Shown in pieces: positions 18,544-27,854 of a DNA stretch of 64,000 nt. The stretch spans positions 1 through 64,000 of the forward strand of contig JAIPBM010000020.1 of the NCBI GenBank assembly GCA_021739695.1, read 5' to 3'. The notes beneath the pieces are model-generated. The model was not told the origin of the DNA. It worked only from the letters and a program-made list of their open reading frames with translations, and made no database searches. How positions within the stretch are numbered: the first letter of the stretch is position 1; every line of letters begins with the position of its first letter. The translations under genes and the position numbers were made by a program. This DNA comes from Flavobacteriales bacterium. GTDB lineage: Bacteria > Bacteroidota > Bacteroidia > UBA10329.

Positions 18544-19248
18544 TTACTTGAGCTTGCTCAAATCGCGGATTAAGATGCTATTACGATCAAAGTTGATCAA
18601 ATTCTCCTTTTTAAGGTCATTCAGCACAATGGTTACCAACTGTCGAGAAGTGCCTGTGATATTGGCCATGTCCTGATGCGTAAAACCGTGTCTGACGAGC
18701 GTTTCATCACCGAATTTCATTCCATTCTTCTCGGCCTGTTCGAGCAAGAAGCTAATAATACGGGTGCGAGCATCATCAAACACCAGTTGTTCTAAGCGTT
18801 TTTCAGAGCGTGTAATGCGTTCACCTAATTTCTCAATCATTCGCAGTCCAACTTCAGGATTTCGAGTGATCAGATCTTTAAGAATCTTAACAGGGATACG
18901 GAGTATTTCAGCTTCACCTTTTAACGTAGATGCGAAATCTGGTCTTTCAATCATCCCAGAAAGACCGAGTTCACCAAACATTTCACCCGGATAGAAGATG
19001 TTCTTAATTACTTCTTTGCCTTCATCGTTGATCGTTCCGGTCTTGACCATTCCTTTAATCACAAAAAAGACCCAATCCGCTTCTTCGCCCGGATTGTAAA
19101 TGAATGTGTTTTTGGTGTAAGACTTGATTTGAATATATCTATTAAGGAATTCCCGCTGATCATCAGGCAGGGAACGCAAAACAGATAGTCTTTCAAATAC
19201 GTCTAATTCCACATTCTTTATGTTTCGTGAGGTGATGCCAAATTTCAT
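18544..19248 (-). CDS. Crp/Fnr family transcriptional regulator
   Basis: A 234-aa regulator with an N-terminal cyclic-nucleotide-binding-like barrel (about residues 25-140: YNPGEEADWVFFVIKG, PGEMFGELGL) and a C-terminal winged helix (about 170-225: THQDMANITGTSRQLVTIV). No Fnr-type Cys cluster is seen, so iron-sulfur sensing is unlikely. It is a paralogue of the gene at 25037, sharing the F-D-R-N-x-I-L end and the THQD-TGTSRQ recognition helix. Located upstream of the sulfatase and divergent from the TonB receptor, with palindromic sites between. Confidence 0.92.
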   Translation of the reverse strand: MKFGITSRNIKNVELDVFERLSVLRSLPDDQREFLNRYIQIKSYTKNTFIYNPGEEADWVFFVIKGMVKTGTINDEGKEVIKNIFYPGEMFGELGLSGMIERPDFASTLKGEAEILRIPVKILKDLITRNPEVGLRMIEKLGERITRSEKRLEQLVFDDARTRIISFLLEQAEKNGMKFGDETLVRHGFTHQDMANITGTSRQLVTIVLNDLKKENLINFDRNSILIRDLSKLK

Positions 19249-19307
19249 TTTTCAGCGCACACTTAGCAGTGATACTTGTTTCATCCGCTTGTAATCATGT
19301 CTCAAAT

Positions 19308-19322
19308 TGTCAGTTTTTGACA
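19308..19322. promoter_or_regulatory. TGTCA-N5-TGACA palindrome between divergent genes
   Basis: A 5-bp-arm inverted repeat in the 291-bp gap between the Crp/Fnr gene and the TonB receptor. The size and symmetry fit a Crp/Fnr-type operator, but no binding evidence is available. A second palindrome, TTGATCAA, is at 19408-19415. Confidence 0.4.
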
Positions 19323-19508
19323 TTTTCATTTAGTATCAGATGATTTTAAAACATCAAGCTCGTTGCAATGTTCTGAATTGAGACAAGTTTGTTAGATAAA
19401 TGCTTCATTGATCAACTTATTTCTTAATGCTTTTATCAAATTTCTGATTTAATGGCTTGCCAGCACTTCGTTTGTACACGTTCAACTTTCAAGTAGGATA
19501 TGCGCAAG

Positions 19509-19516
19509 TATCTTTG
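19509..19516 (+). promoter_or_regulatory. -7 box TATCTTTG upstream of the TonB receptor
   Basis: An exact match to TAnnTTTG, 23 bp before the receptor ATG at 19540. No convincing -33 TTG is at the expected distance, which is consistent with activator dependence. Confidence 0.5.
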
Positions 19517-19539
19517 CAGGTTCCTATCCTGAATAATTG

Positions 19540-21885
19540 ATGAATCGGATTGTTCCCTTTGCCGTACTTATTTTCTGTTGGTTCACAGCACAGACTGTTT
19601 CTGCGCAGGAACTTACACAGGTAATTCGTGGAGCAGTTTTAGATCAAGATTCAAAGATTCCACTCATCGGAGCAACGGTATTTATTATCGGTTCCGATCC
19701 AATTATTGGATCGTCAACTGATGTTGACGGAAGGTTTGAATTAAGAAATGTGACTGTTGGTAGGCACGATCTTCAAGTCCAATACTTGGGGTATGAGCCT
19801 AAATTGGTACAGCAGGTTGATGTAGGAAGCGCCAAGGAAGTGGTTCTGAAGATCGAGATGCTTGAATCGACCGCCCAATTGGCTGAAGTGGTTGTTTCTG
19901 TAAAGAAAGATCCAGCCAAGCCGACCAATGAAATGGCCTTGGTAAGTACAAGGTCGTTTTCGTTGGAGCAATCCGAACGCTTTGCTGCAAGCATGAACGA
20001 CCCTGGAAGGATGGCACTATCGTTTGCCGGTGTCAATCTCACAGACGATATAACCAATTCAATTTCAGTTCGAGGAAATTCTCCCAAAGGGCTTCTTTGG
20101 CGCTTAGAAGGAATCGAGATTCCAGTTCCAAATCATTTCAATATTGAAGGTCTGTATGCAGGAAATGTTTCTATCCTTTCCAATAACCTGTTGGATAAAA
20201 GTGATTTCTCTACAGGCGCTTTTCCTGCCGAATATGGCAATGCCCTGTCTGGTGTGTACGACCTTAGATTGAGAACAGGCAATGATCAAAAACGGGAATA
20301 CACGGTTCAAGTAGGCTTTCTTGGTATCGAAGCATCAGCAGAAGGTCCGTTTAAGAAAGGTAAGCGCGCTTCTTATCTCATCAACTACCGATACTCAACG
20401 CTTGGCCTATTTAAAGCTGCTGGTGCAAATCTTAGTGGAGACCTGAACACTGCATTTCAGGACATCAATATGAAAATCAACTTTCCTACTAAGAAATTCG
20501 GAACGTTTTCCATTTTCGGTGTAGGTGGCATAAGTGATGCAGGTTTTACTGCCCAACGAGATTCAACTAAATGGAAGGATGGTTGGGATATTAAACGGGT
20601 TGAACAAGATTACAAGAATCACTTTTTGGTTTCGGGAATTTCCCATCAGTTCATTATTAACGAACGAAATTATGTTCACACCACCTTGGCCTACACCCAA
20701 TCTGGAAACAACCTGTTACATAGTTACTTGACCGATACAATGAAATTGCTCGATTACTGGCACTATAATGTCTATAATCGAGCAATTAGATTGGCCACTC
20801 AGTTCAATACTAAGTTCAGCGCAAAGCATAACCTAAGGTATGGCTTCAATTATAATCGACTGATATTTAAGTTGGAAGATCAGTGGTTAGAAGGATGGGG
20901 AAGTTCTTACAAAGCTGTTGGTAAGGCAGATTTTTATCAGCTATATGCGCAGCATCGCTATAGAATTAACGGCAATATCACGTTGATAGGTGGCATTCAC
21001 ATGAGTTACTTTGATGTGAATAAAAAGTTTGCATTCGAGCCAAGATTGGCGTTTGATTGGCGCTTTGCTCCAAAACACAAGCTATCGTTGGGTGTAGGTA
21101 TGCACAGCAGGCAGGAAAGCCTAGCCTTTTATTTTGTTAAGGACGATAGTACTTCATCTAATATAAATCGATATCTCGATTTTAGTAGAGCGCTGCATGT
21201 AGTGTTGGGATACGATTTTCAAATACTTCATAATCTGAATCTTCATGCCGAGGTGTATTACCAATACCTCTACGGTATTCCAGTGAAGACAAAGCCCAAT
21301 TCATATTCAACCATCAACGATAATGACGCTTTTCAGAAACGAAGATTGGTTAACAGCGGACTGGGAACCAATTATGGATTGGAATTGACCATCGAAAAAA
21401 GCTTCTCAAAGAACTATTATGTGCTTTACACGTCATCGCTTTACAATTCCCGGTATCAAGGTTCTGACAATATTTGGAGGAATACGCGATACAATGGAAA
21501 TTACATTACAAGTCTAACTGCCGGCAAGGATTTCCGTGTCGGAAAAAAAGGAAAGAACGTAATAGGTTTGAATATCAAATTGTTTTATGCTGGTGGAAGA
21601 AGGATGACTCCGATTGATCTTCAGGCTTCTATCATAGCAGGTGAAGAGGTAGAAGATGAGAGCAAGATCATGGAAGGCCGCGTGTCTGATTATTTTAGAC
21701 TAGATACGCGAATTCACTTTAAACAGAATCTTAAGCGAGTTGCATGGCAGGTTTCTATCGATATTCAAAACACGACCAATAGATTGAATGAGATAAATAG
21801 AAAGTACAATCCAGCTTCAAAATCGATCGAAGCCAAGTATCAGCAAGGGCTCATCCCTGTTCTGAAATTTCGTGTAGAACTTTAA
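19540..21885 (+). CDS. TonB-dependent outer-membrane receptor with carboxypeptidase-like N-domain
   Basis: A 781-aa outer-membrane receptor from ATG 19540 (a TTG one codon earlier also fits). Order: signal peptide (ending TVSAQ); a carboxypeptidase-D-regulatory-like domain (about 28-110: IRGAVLDQDSKIPLIGATV, GRFELRNVTVGRHDLQVQYLGYE); a plug domain (about 130-240: SISVRGNSPKGLLWRLEGI); and a 22-stranded beta barrel ending in a C-terminal aromatic-rich strand (LKFRVEL). The short length compared with SusC proteins (about 1000 aa) and the absence of a SusD partner suggest a non-glycan ligand or a TonB receptor not bound to SusD. Its expression may be controlled by the flanking Crp/Fnr proteins. 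Confidence 0.92.
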   Translation: MNRIVPFAVLIFCWFTAQTVSAQELTQVIRGAVLDQDSKIPLIGATVFIIGSDPIIGSSTDVDGRFELRNVTVGRHDLQVQYLGYEPKLVQQVDVGSAKEVVLKIEMLESTAQLAEVVVSVKKDPAKPTNEMALVSTRSFSLEQSERFAASMNDPGRMALSFAGVNLTDDITNSISVRGNSPKGLLWRLEGIEIPVPNHFNIEGLYAGNVSILSNNLLDKSDFSTGAFPAEYGNALSGVYDLRLRTGNDQKREYTVQVGFLGIEASAEGPFKKGKRASYLINYRYSTLGLFKAAGANLSGDLNTAFQDINMKINFPTKKFGTFSIFGVGGISDAGFTAQRDSTKWKDGWDIKRVEQDYKNHFLVSGISHQFIINERNYVHTTLAYTQSGNNLLHSYLTDTMKLLDYWHYNVYNRAIRLATQFNTKFSAKHNLRYGFNYNRLIFKLEDQWLEGWGSSYKAVGKADFYQLYAQHRYRINGNITLIGGIHMSYFDVNKKFAFEPRLAFDWRFAPKHKLSLGVGMHSRQESLAFYFVKDDSTSSNINRYLDFSRALHVVLGYDFQILHNLNLHAEVYYQYLYGIPVKTKPNSYSTINDNDAFQKRRLVNSGLGTNYGLELTIEKSFSKNYYVLYTSSLYNSRYQGSDNIWRNTRYNGNYITSLTAGKDFRVGKKGKNVIGLNIKLFYAGGRRMTPIDLQASIIAGEEVEDESKIMEGRVSDYFRLDTRIHFKQNLKRVAWQVSIDIQNTTNRLNEINRKYNPASKSIEAKYQQGLIPVLKFRVEL

Positions 21886-21992
21886 CCCAAGTACAATGTT
21901 TAGCATCGCTTTGTGTTGTTAAATTTGCACAATTCGACAAACGGTATTAAGGAACGGTAACTTCCGTAATTCCTTTTAAGTAAAGTAAGTGC

Positions 21993-23066
21993 ATGAAGAA
22001 GAGAATGACATTGATTGTACTGGTTTTCTGCCTGATTAATATCACGGCAGTGGCACAACAACGAAGTGTAAGCGTTATTCACGATAACCAGATGTTCAAC
22101 TATACAATTACCAGGTATAGTCCTCCTTGGGAGATTCAATCCGGAGAACAAAAAGATTCAAACGGAATGCTTTCAGAGAATGCGAAGCTTTTCAAACGAG
22201 TGGATGATGCGAAGGTTGATAACTTGAAAGGATTGCTTTATTCCAAAGGCTTTGTTCCTTCAGAGATCAAAAGCGTTAATGGACGATCAATGGAGGATTA
22301 TTTGGCGAGGAAAAAACTCGTCATGCATTATCGTATTCAGTATAAGGAACACACCATTTTCATTGCACACCTCAACAGCAGTGCTACTCGGTCTGTAATT
22401 CCATTTAGGGTTGAGTCAGGAAAGTGGCTGCTTGATCCTGACTTCGTAGAATCAGATTTTTTCCATCTCATTGCCCAACCTTACTTTGACGTATTTACTG
22501 GAGTATTTAATGGTCAGCCTTTTTCTTACCTCGCGTTTGAAGAAGTTGATGCCAATGGAATCATTTACGATTATTCTGGTCGTGGAAGAAACGGGAAAAC
22601 CAGCAAAACAAGCATTGTTGACGGGAGAATTGGAGGTGCATTAAAGTTGACAGATGATTCACGTCTTAATGTTAGTTTCATAGATGAATCAAGCCTAAAA
22701 GGTGATAGATTCTCAATTAGTGGACATCTCAACGTCATGGATGTTGTTTCAAATGCAGATCGGCAACGAGTCGTTTTTAAAGTTCAAAACGATCTTGGAA
22801 TTGCGATAGAAGTGTATTTGGAAAATGGAAATATCAATGTAAGAACGGTGGGAGCGAAATCATTGTCTGTGCCATGTCCTAAAAAGGATCTTTGGTTTCA
22901 TTTTGCAATCAAACAAGCAGGCAAGAAATTGTCGTTGGAGATTGATGGAGAAGAGTTGACGGCTACCACGATTAACGCGAGCGACCTCATGTATGGTTCA
23001 GTGCTAAGTTTTGGTGGAGAAAACTCGTTCAAAGGGTATTTGGATGAGTTGCTGATAGCCAAATAA
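21993..23066 (+). CDS. Exported LamG/concanavalin-like domain protein
   Basis: A 357-aa exported protein (signal to about residue 21). The N-terminal half (residues 22-170) is not recognised. The C-terminal part (about 180-355) has the LamG_3 (concanavalin A-like) pattern: an early YLAFEEVDANGIIYDYSGRG, then GRIGGALKLTDDSRLNVS, and an end SFKGYLDELLIAK. Such domains bind glycans or proteins outside the cell. No T9SS sorting tail is evident. It lies between the TonB receptor and the TPR-HTH regulator on the same strand. Confidence 0.75.
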   Translation: MKKRMTLIVLVFCLINITAVAQQRSVSVIHDNQMFNYTITRYSPPWEIQSGEQKDSNGMLSENAKLFKRVDDAKVDNLKGLLYSKGFVPSEIKSVNGRSMEDYLARKKLVMHYRIQYKEHTIFIAHLNSSATRSVIPFRVESGKWLLDPDFVESDFFHLIAQPYFDVFTGVFNGQPFSYLAFEEVDANGIIYDYSGRGRNGKTSKTSIVDGRIGGALKLTDDSRLNVSFIDESSLKGDRFSISGHLNVMDVVSNADRQRVVFKVQNDLGIAIEVYLENGNINVRTVGAKSLSVPCPKKDLWFHFAIKQAGKKLSLEIDGEELTATTINASDLMYGSVLSFGGENSFKGYLDELLIAK

Positions 23067-23085
23067 TTTGCTCTTAATTTGTGCC

Positions 23086-24933
23086 ATGCAAAGGCACGTC
23101 CTCGTTATAATTGCCTCTTTCTTTTTGTTTTGCGCGCCAGTTTGGTCAGCTCAGTTATTGCCGTTTCAAGGCAATTTAAGTTCAGAAATTGAACAGGACT
23201 TCAAAAGTTTGGTGAACGCTTCCTTAAGTAGCGACCAAAATCAATTCGTCTTGGCTCGTAATCTGTTACGGCATGTGTCTAGTTCCAATTTGGCAACACA
23301 GGCTTGGTGTCGATTGATTTATGCTCACGTGCTGTTGGAGAACGATAGCATAATAAAAGCGCGTAAGATATTCGAAGACTCTTCTTCTGTTCATTGGAAT
23401 GATCAGCCCATGTGGTTGCAGAGTTACAGAAGCTATGGATTGGGCCTTGCGGCCTTGTACAGCGGAGAATATTCCGTTGCCGGCAAACAGTTTCAAAGAA
23501 CTTTGGTGTTGGCAGAAGATGTTCAGCAACTTCAACTCCTCGCCACTGAAGGATTAGCTGATAATTTGAGGTTTCAAGGTAAATTGGAACTGAGCATTAA
23601 CCGCTGGTACGAAGCGCTTGATCTCGCTGAGGCATTAAAGGACTCATTGGCAATTTTTGACTCTTACCAAGGAAGAGGCGTGGTTCGATTGGTGAATGGA
23701 GAATTGGATCTTGCCGAGGAAGACATTAACGCATCTTTCAGCTATTTCAAACAAGTTGGTGCGAGGAAAAGAATTGCGTATTCATATTCGTTGCTTGGAT
23801 TGATTGAATACCGTAAACGTAATTATCTTGAATCGATCGATCTAAATCTCAAAGGCTATAATCTCAGAGGTGAAATATCTGATACAAAAGGCCAAGGAGA
23901 AAGTCTCAATAACCTCGCATTGGCTTATATGGGTCTCAAGAATTGGAGCCAGGCACTTCGGTACTTGGAAGAAGCTGTTCAATTAAAAACCTCAGCTAAC
24001 GACCTCACTCAAATGACGGTGATCTTCAACAATATCGGCCACTGTTTTAGAAAACTCGGAAATCGAAAAGATGCCTTGAAGTATTTCGAATTAGCGCTTG
24101 AAAAGGGAAAAGCCAATGGGCAATTAGGGGATATGGTTGTCTCGTACAGAAACATCATGAATCTATATGCCAGCGAGAAAGATTTCGAATCAGCGTTCAA
24201 TGCACAATCTAAACTCGTTGCTCTGCAAGATAGTTTAAGCGAAATAGAGCGTAGCGAAGCAATGGCTGAAGTTGAGATTCGGTACAATACTGAGCAGAAA
24301 GAGCAAGAAATATTAATGCTTCAGCAGAAACAGACAATCATAACCAACAGATGGTTGACGCTGGCAATGGGACTTTTCTTAACGATCATCATCGGAATTT
24401 TATTTGCTGATAATCAAAAGAGGAAACACCGACAGCAGACACAATTGTTGGTAAAGGAGGATGAACTGCAGAAAGCAGAACTTAAGATCATGTCTGACCT
24501 GCTTGAGTACAATCAACGAAAGTTGAATCTCTACATGGAGAACATGTTGAAGAAAAATGAGATGGTTGTGCAGTTAGAGAGTTCGCTAAGAAGTGCAGTT
24601 GGTGGTTCGTTGGAGGACGAAGCTCATGGGAGAAAGCTAGTGGAGGATTTTTCTGCAGTACGTATTTTAACAGAAGATGACTGGCAAGAATTCAAAGAAC
24701 TTTTTGACGGTGTTCATAAAGGAATGCTTGATCGTTTACTTCGGAGCTACGAGAATCTCACATTGGCTGAACAACGCCTTTTTCTACTGATGAAATTGAA
24801 CTTGTCCACCAAGGAAATGGCTAATATTCTTGGTGTTTCTCCCGAATCAATTAAGAAGGGAAGGTATAGATTGAAGAAGAAAATTGGTATTGATGATGAG
24901 ACATCACTCCAAGATTATGTGACGTCCTTTTGA
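23086..24933 (+). CDS. TPR sensor-regulator: periplasmic TPR, one transmembrane helix, C-terminal LuxR-type HTH
   Basis: A 615-aa protein from ATG 23086 (TTG at 23068 is an alternative). Signal peptide to about residue 20; about seven TPRs over residues 60-395 (for example GESLNNLALAYMGLKNWSQALRYLEEAV); a membrane helix near residues 425-445 (LTLAMGLFLTIIIGILF); a coiled-coil (450-510); and a C-terminal helix-turn-helix (about 555-610: LTLAEQRLFLLMKLNLSTKEMANILGVSPESIKKG). This matches Bacteroidota membrane regulators that carry a TPR sensor and a LuxR-type output in one chain. The target genes are unknown; the neighbouring receptor and LamG genes are plausible. Confidence 0.85.
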   Translation: MQRHVLVIIASFFLFCAPVWSAQLLPFQGNLSSEIEQDFKSLVNASLSSDQNQFVLARNLLRHVSSSNLATQAWCRLIYAHVLLENDSIIKARKIFEDSSSVHWNDQPMWLQSYRSYGLGLAALYSGEYSVAGKQFQRTLVLAEDVQQLQLLATEGLADNLRFQGKLELSINRWYEALDLAEALKDSLAIFDSYQGRGVVRLVNGELDLAEEDINASFSYFKQVGARKRIAYSYSLLGLIEYRKRNYLESIDLNLKGYNLRGEISDTKGQGESLNNLALAYMGLKNWSQALRYLEEAVQLKTSANDLTQMTVIFNNIGHCFRKLGNRKDALKYFELALEKGKANGQLGDMVVSYRNIMNLYASEKDFESAFNAQSKLVALQDSLSEIERSEAMAEVEIRYNTEQKEQEILMLQQKQTIITNRWLTLAMGLFLTIIIGILFADNQKRKHRQQTQLLVKEDELQKAELKIMSDLLEYNQRKLNLYMENMLKKNEMVVQLESSLRSAVGGSLEDEAHGRKLVEDFSAVRILTEDDWQEFKELFDGVHKGMLDRLLRSYENLTLAEQRLFLLMKLNLSTKEMANILGVSPESIKKGRYRLKKKIGIDDETSLQDYVTSF

Positions 24934-24981
24934 TTTCAGATCACGCATTGTCCACCTCATTGTCCACGGTAAAAATCTTGC

Positions 24982-24989
24982 TTGATCAA
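24982..24989. promoter_or_regulatory. TTGATCAA palindrome upstream of second Crp/Fnr gene
   Basis: The same 8-bp palindrome occurs at 19408-19415 upstream of the TonB receptor. Two ATTGTCCAC direct repeats lie 20-40 bp before it (in 24946-24969). Together they look like a small regulatory region, but binding is not shown. Confidence 0.3.
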
Positions 24990-25036
24990 ATTTTAACGCC
25001 ATATTTGTTGCGTGATTCACGTAGACAATTGGTGAT

Positions 25037-25741
25037 ATGGACATTCAAGCTAATTACATCCACTTAGAACAGTTCAATCTGTTCGACAACATTCCTAGAA
25101 GTGTATTGGAAGAGGTATCGAATTTTACCACCCTTCGTTCACGACCTAAAAATTCCTATATCTATCATCCAGGCGATGAGAGTGAAGTACTGTTCATTCT
25201 TAAAGAAGGACGTGTTAAAGTTGGAAACTACTCAGATGATGGTCGTGAAGTGATAAAAGCGATCATCCAACCTGGAGAGTTGTTTGGAGAAATGGGTTTG
25301 GCAGGAGAAGAAAGACGTAACGAGTTCGCGATCACTATGAAAGAAGAGTGCTCTTTCTATATGATCTATGTTGCTGACCTACGTACTGTGATGCAAGGAA
25401 ATGCGGAATTGAGCCTTCGATTGATTGATCGCATTGGGTCAAGGATCAGAAGAACGGAGAGTAGATTAGAATCAATCATATTTAAAGATTCACGTACTCG
25501 CGTAGTTGAGTTCATTAAGGAATTGGTAGATAAGGTAGGTCGGGTGTTTGGAGATGAAGTGCTCTTAGAGCATTTTCTAACACATCAAGATATTGCAAAT
25601 CTTACAGGAACATCACGTCAATTCGTAACCAGCGTGCTGAACGAGTTGAAAAGAGATAAGATCATCAAATTTGATAGGAACACGATTTTAGTGTCGGATA
25701 CCAAGGGGTTGGCCGCACTAACTTCAACTGGTCTGGCATAG
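25037..25741 (+). CDS. Crp/Fnr family transcriptional regulator (second paralogue)
   Basis: A 234-aa Crp/Fnr protein with the same layout as the gene at 18544: a sensor barrel (HPGDESEVLFILKEG, PGELFGEMGLAG) and a winged helix (THQDIANLTGTSRQFVTSVLNEL). The recognition helices are nearly identical, so the two may share target sites. The last 12 residues (GLAALTSTGLA) are not shared. A strong bidirectional terminator pair follows. Confidence 0.92.
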   Translation: MDIQANYIHLEQFNLFDNIPRSVLEEVSNFTTLRSRPKNSYIYHPGDESEVLFILKEGRVKVGNYSDDGREVIKAIIQPGELFGEMGLAGEERRNEFAITMKEECSFYMIYVADLRTVMQGNAELSLRLIDRIGSRIRRTESRLESIIFKDSRTRVVEFIKELVDKVGRVFGDEVLLEHFLTHQDIANLTGTSRQFVTSVLNELKRDKIIKFDRNTILVSDTKGLAALTSTGLA

Positions 25742-25790
25742 CGAATGTAATAGGGGTTGGATTCGTTTTTGAGAATTTCTCTGTCAGGCC

Positions 25791-25823
25791 AAAGCCGCGA
25801 GCATCACTGCTCGCGGCTTTTTT
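25791..25823 (+). terminator. Rho-independent terminator (plus strand)
   Basis: Perfect 13-bp hairpin (AAAGCCGCGAGCA / TGCTCGCGGCTTT) with a TCAC loop, then a T run. It ends the Crp/Fnr gene at 25037-25741. Confidence 0.92.
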
Positions 25824-25828
25824 ATAAA

Positions 25829-25856
25829 GAAAAAGGTGCGTCCTGAGACGCACCTT
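25829..25856 (-). terminator. Rho-independent terminator (minus strand)
   Basis: Hairpin GGTGCGTC - CTGA - GACGCACC. The T run (TTTTTCTTT) lies on the minus-strand side, so it probably terminates the small ORF transcribed from 26182. Confidence 0.8.
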
Positions 25857-26014
25857 CAACCAACAAACCGGATTCTTCTGAATTATTGGTGAGGAAACCT
25901 AAAAACCTCACCTATTTCATTTCCTGCCAAGGACAAAACCTATAAAAGTCCTTTCTAGTTCGGAGACCAATCCGAAAGTGGTGGCAGTATTTTAGAATCC
26001 AATAACTGTATATT

Positions 26015-26182
26015 TTAGAAGTCTGTTTCTTCAAGCCCAATAATGTAAGCTTGTTTTTCAAGATCAGCTTTTGTGATGTTGTTTTTAGCAGCTAGTTTCT
26101 CTGCGGTTGAAGCGTCAAGTTTTGCAGCTTCGTTACTCGATACAACTCCGAATGCGATAAGTACAGCGATCAATAATTCCAT
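26015..26182 (-). CDS. Small 55-residue exported or membrane peptide
   Basis: A short minus-strand ORF, MELLIAVLIAFG... to ...GLEETDF, 55 aa. The first 15-16 residues are a hydrophobic segment without a leading Lys/Arg, followed by a charged helix with Lys and Glu (KLDASTAEKLAAKNN). A good Shine-Dalgarno-like AAGGAA is six bases before the ATG, unusual for this genome and supportive of translation. It has its own minus-strand terminator at 25829-25856. It starts at 26182, divergent from the 519-aa protein. No homologue is recognised. Confidence 0.6.
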   Translation of the reverse strand: MELLIAVLIAFGVVSSNEAAKLDASTAEKLAAKNNITKADLEKQAYIIGLEETDF

Positions 26183-26246
26183 AGTTCCTTGTTTTTAATT
26201 GGGTTAGACTGAGGTTTTATATGGAAGCCGAGATGCTTTCGTTTGG

Positions 26247-26283
26247 TCGTTTATCGATACCTTAGTTTTTTATCGATAAACGA
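26247..26283. repeat. Perfect 13-bp inverted repeat with 11-bp spacer
   Basis: Arms TCGTTTATCGATA (26247-26259) and TATCGATAAACGA (26271-26283) are exact complements around CCTTAGTTTTT. It sits in the divergent gap, 12 bp before the start of the 519-aa gene and 64 bp before the small ORF's ATG, so it could be an operator for both. A partial direct copy of the left arm plus TAGTTTTTT recurs after that gene at 27977-27994. Confidence 0.85.
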
Positions 26284-26294
26284 CACAATACGCC

Positions 26295-27854
26295 TTGAAA
26301 GGACTTGAACACCTCCGCAGTATCCTATTTATGATGGATAAGAATGAGAGTGTTGCGTTGCGTAACTACCTCAATTGTTTTGAGTCTAGAAAGACCGGCC
26401 ACAAGCCGAAATCGGTGATTTTACTGGACCTATTGGAGAAGTATGATGATGACGAAAAGGTCAATCAATTACTAAAGAAGAAGATACCATCTGAAGATGC
26501 TCGTAGAATGGTCATTTCTAGGCTAAGGGATAAGATGCTCGCTTCCTTATCGTTAGATATCAACCTTACACGAGAAGAGAATTATGACGAACAGGCACAA
26601 GCGAGGGCTAGTGTGATTCAGGGAAAACTACAAGGAGGACTCCTTTTAGGAAGAGGTCAACGGAAGCTTGGATTCTATGTGTTGGACAAAGCCATTCAGC
26701 AAGCTAAACACTATGAGTTTTATGATGACCTGGTTGATATGTTGTCTATGGAGCGTCAACTTATCAAAGCATTGATTGGTACCGATAAGGCATATTATAA
26801 CTTGGATTCGCAGATAAGTAACTACGCAGTATGCCGCGATGCAGCGAATGTTGCGAAGAAATACTTTGAAGAGGTAACCATGAAATATGGTTTCAAAGGA
26901 TTGAGTAGGGTTCCAACCGATAATGCACAGTTGGAATTCTTAAGTGAACGGATCGATCATTTACATCAACTTTTTGAAAAGACCAGTTCTGCTACGGTTG
27001 GTTACTATTATTATTTCCTGCTTGTTGAATTTCGGCAGTTGCAGAATAAATTGGAATCAGCATCAGAGTCGTTAGATATGTTGGTGCAGATACTTGAAAA
27101 CAATCCAGCAATCAAGCGAAAGGTTCGATTGGCAAGTGTGTACGCCAACATGGGTGTAAATGAACTTTGGTTGCATCGTTTCGATGCTGCTGGTTCGCTC
27201 TTTGAAACCAGCCTCACTCATTTAAGGAAGAATACCAGGAACTATATGACCATTGCAGAACTCTTGTTCTATTCGCAGTTCTATTCGGGTAAGTTTGAAG
27301 CTGCGAAGGTTAGTTTGGAATCGTTGGTCGAAAGCAAACATGCGGATCAAAGCGAATTCCGAAGGGCGGTGAGAAATTACCTCTTGGCCTGTGTGGCTTT
27401 TGTGATGGGACAGTTCAAACTGGTCAACCGCTACTTGCTTGACAGTCAGTCTATAGGTCAAGATAAAGAAGGATGGAATATTGGTTCGCGTGTATTGAGC
27501 ATCATGTTGGCCATTGAGCAACAGAAATTAGACTATGCAGATACGCTAGTGGTCAATTTGAGACAATTTGTGCGAGAGGGACTGAAGGGAGTTGATGTGC
27601 GCAAAAGAGATAAATTGGTGCTCGAGGTGTTGCTTGAACTTAGAAAGAAGAGCTATGACTTTGAGGAAGTTCGAAAAATAAAGCATGGAGTGCTAGAAGA
27701 ACTCCATAAGGAAAATCATGAGTCTGGCTGGATGTTGCAAACACCCGAAATGGTTTGTTTCCACACTTGGTTTGATGATAAATTGAATGAACGTTCATAC
27801 GTTCCGGTCTATACTAAAGACCATCTGTACCGAGAATTCATCGATCAAGAATAG
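26295..27854 (+). CDS. 519-aa helical protein of unknown function
   Basis: A cytoplasmic 519-aa protein starting at TTG 26295 (an ATG lies twelve codons in). It has no signal peptide and no transmembrane segment. The sequence is mostly alpha-helical with TPR-like spacing in the middle (for example LASVYANMGVNELWLHRFDAAGSLFETSL), so it may be an ill-conserved TPR or HEAT-like scaffold. The N-terminal part (residues 1-90) has many Lys/Arg/Asp and an Arg-rich RRMVISRLRDKM helix that could bind nucleic acid or protein. I recognise no enzyme motif. It lies between the inverted repeat and panB. Confidence 0.8.
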   Translation: MKGLEHLRSILFMMDKNESVALRNYLNCFESRKTGHKPKSVILLDLLEKYDDDEKVNQLLKKKIPSEDARRMVISRLRDKMLASLSLDINLTREENYDEQAQARASVIQGKLQGGLLLGRGQRKLGFYVLDKAIQQAKHYEFYDDLVDMLSMERQLIKALIGTDKAYYNLDSQISNYAVCRDAANVAKKYFEEVTMKYGFKGLSRVPTDNAQLEFLSERIDHLHQLFEKTSSATVGYYYYFLLVEFRQLQNKLESASESLDMLVQILENNPAIKRKVRLASVYANMGVNELWLHRFDAAGSLFETSLTHLRKNTRNYMTIAELLFYSQFYSGKFEAAKVSLESLVESKHADQSEFRRAVRNYLLACVAFVMGQFKLVNRYLLDSQSIGQDKEGWNIGSRVLSIMLAIEQQKLDYADTLVVNLRQFVREGLKGVDVRKRDKLVLEVLLELRKKSYDFEEVRKIKHGVLEELHKENHESGWMLQTPEMVCFHTWFDDKLNERSYVPVYTKDHLYREFIDQE

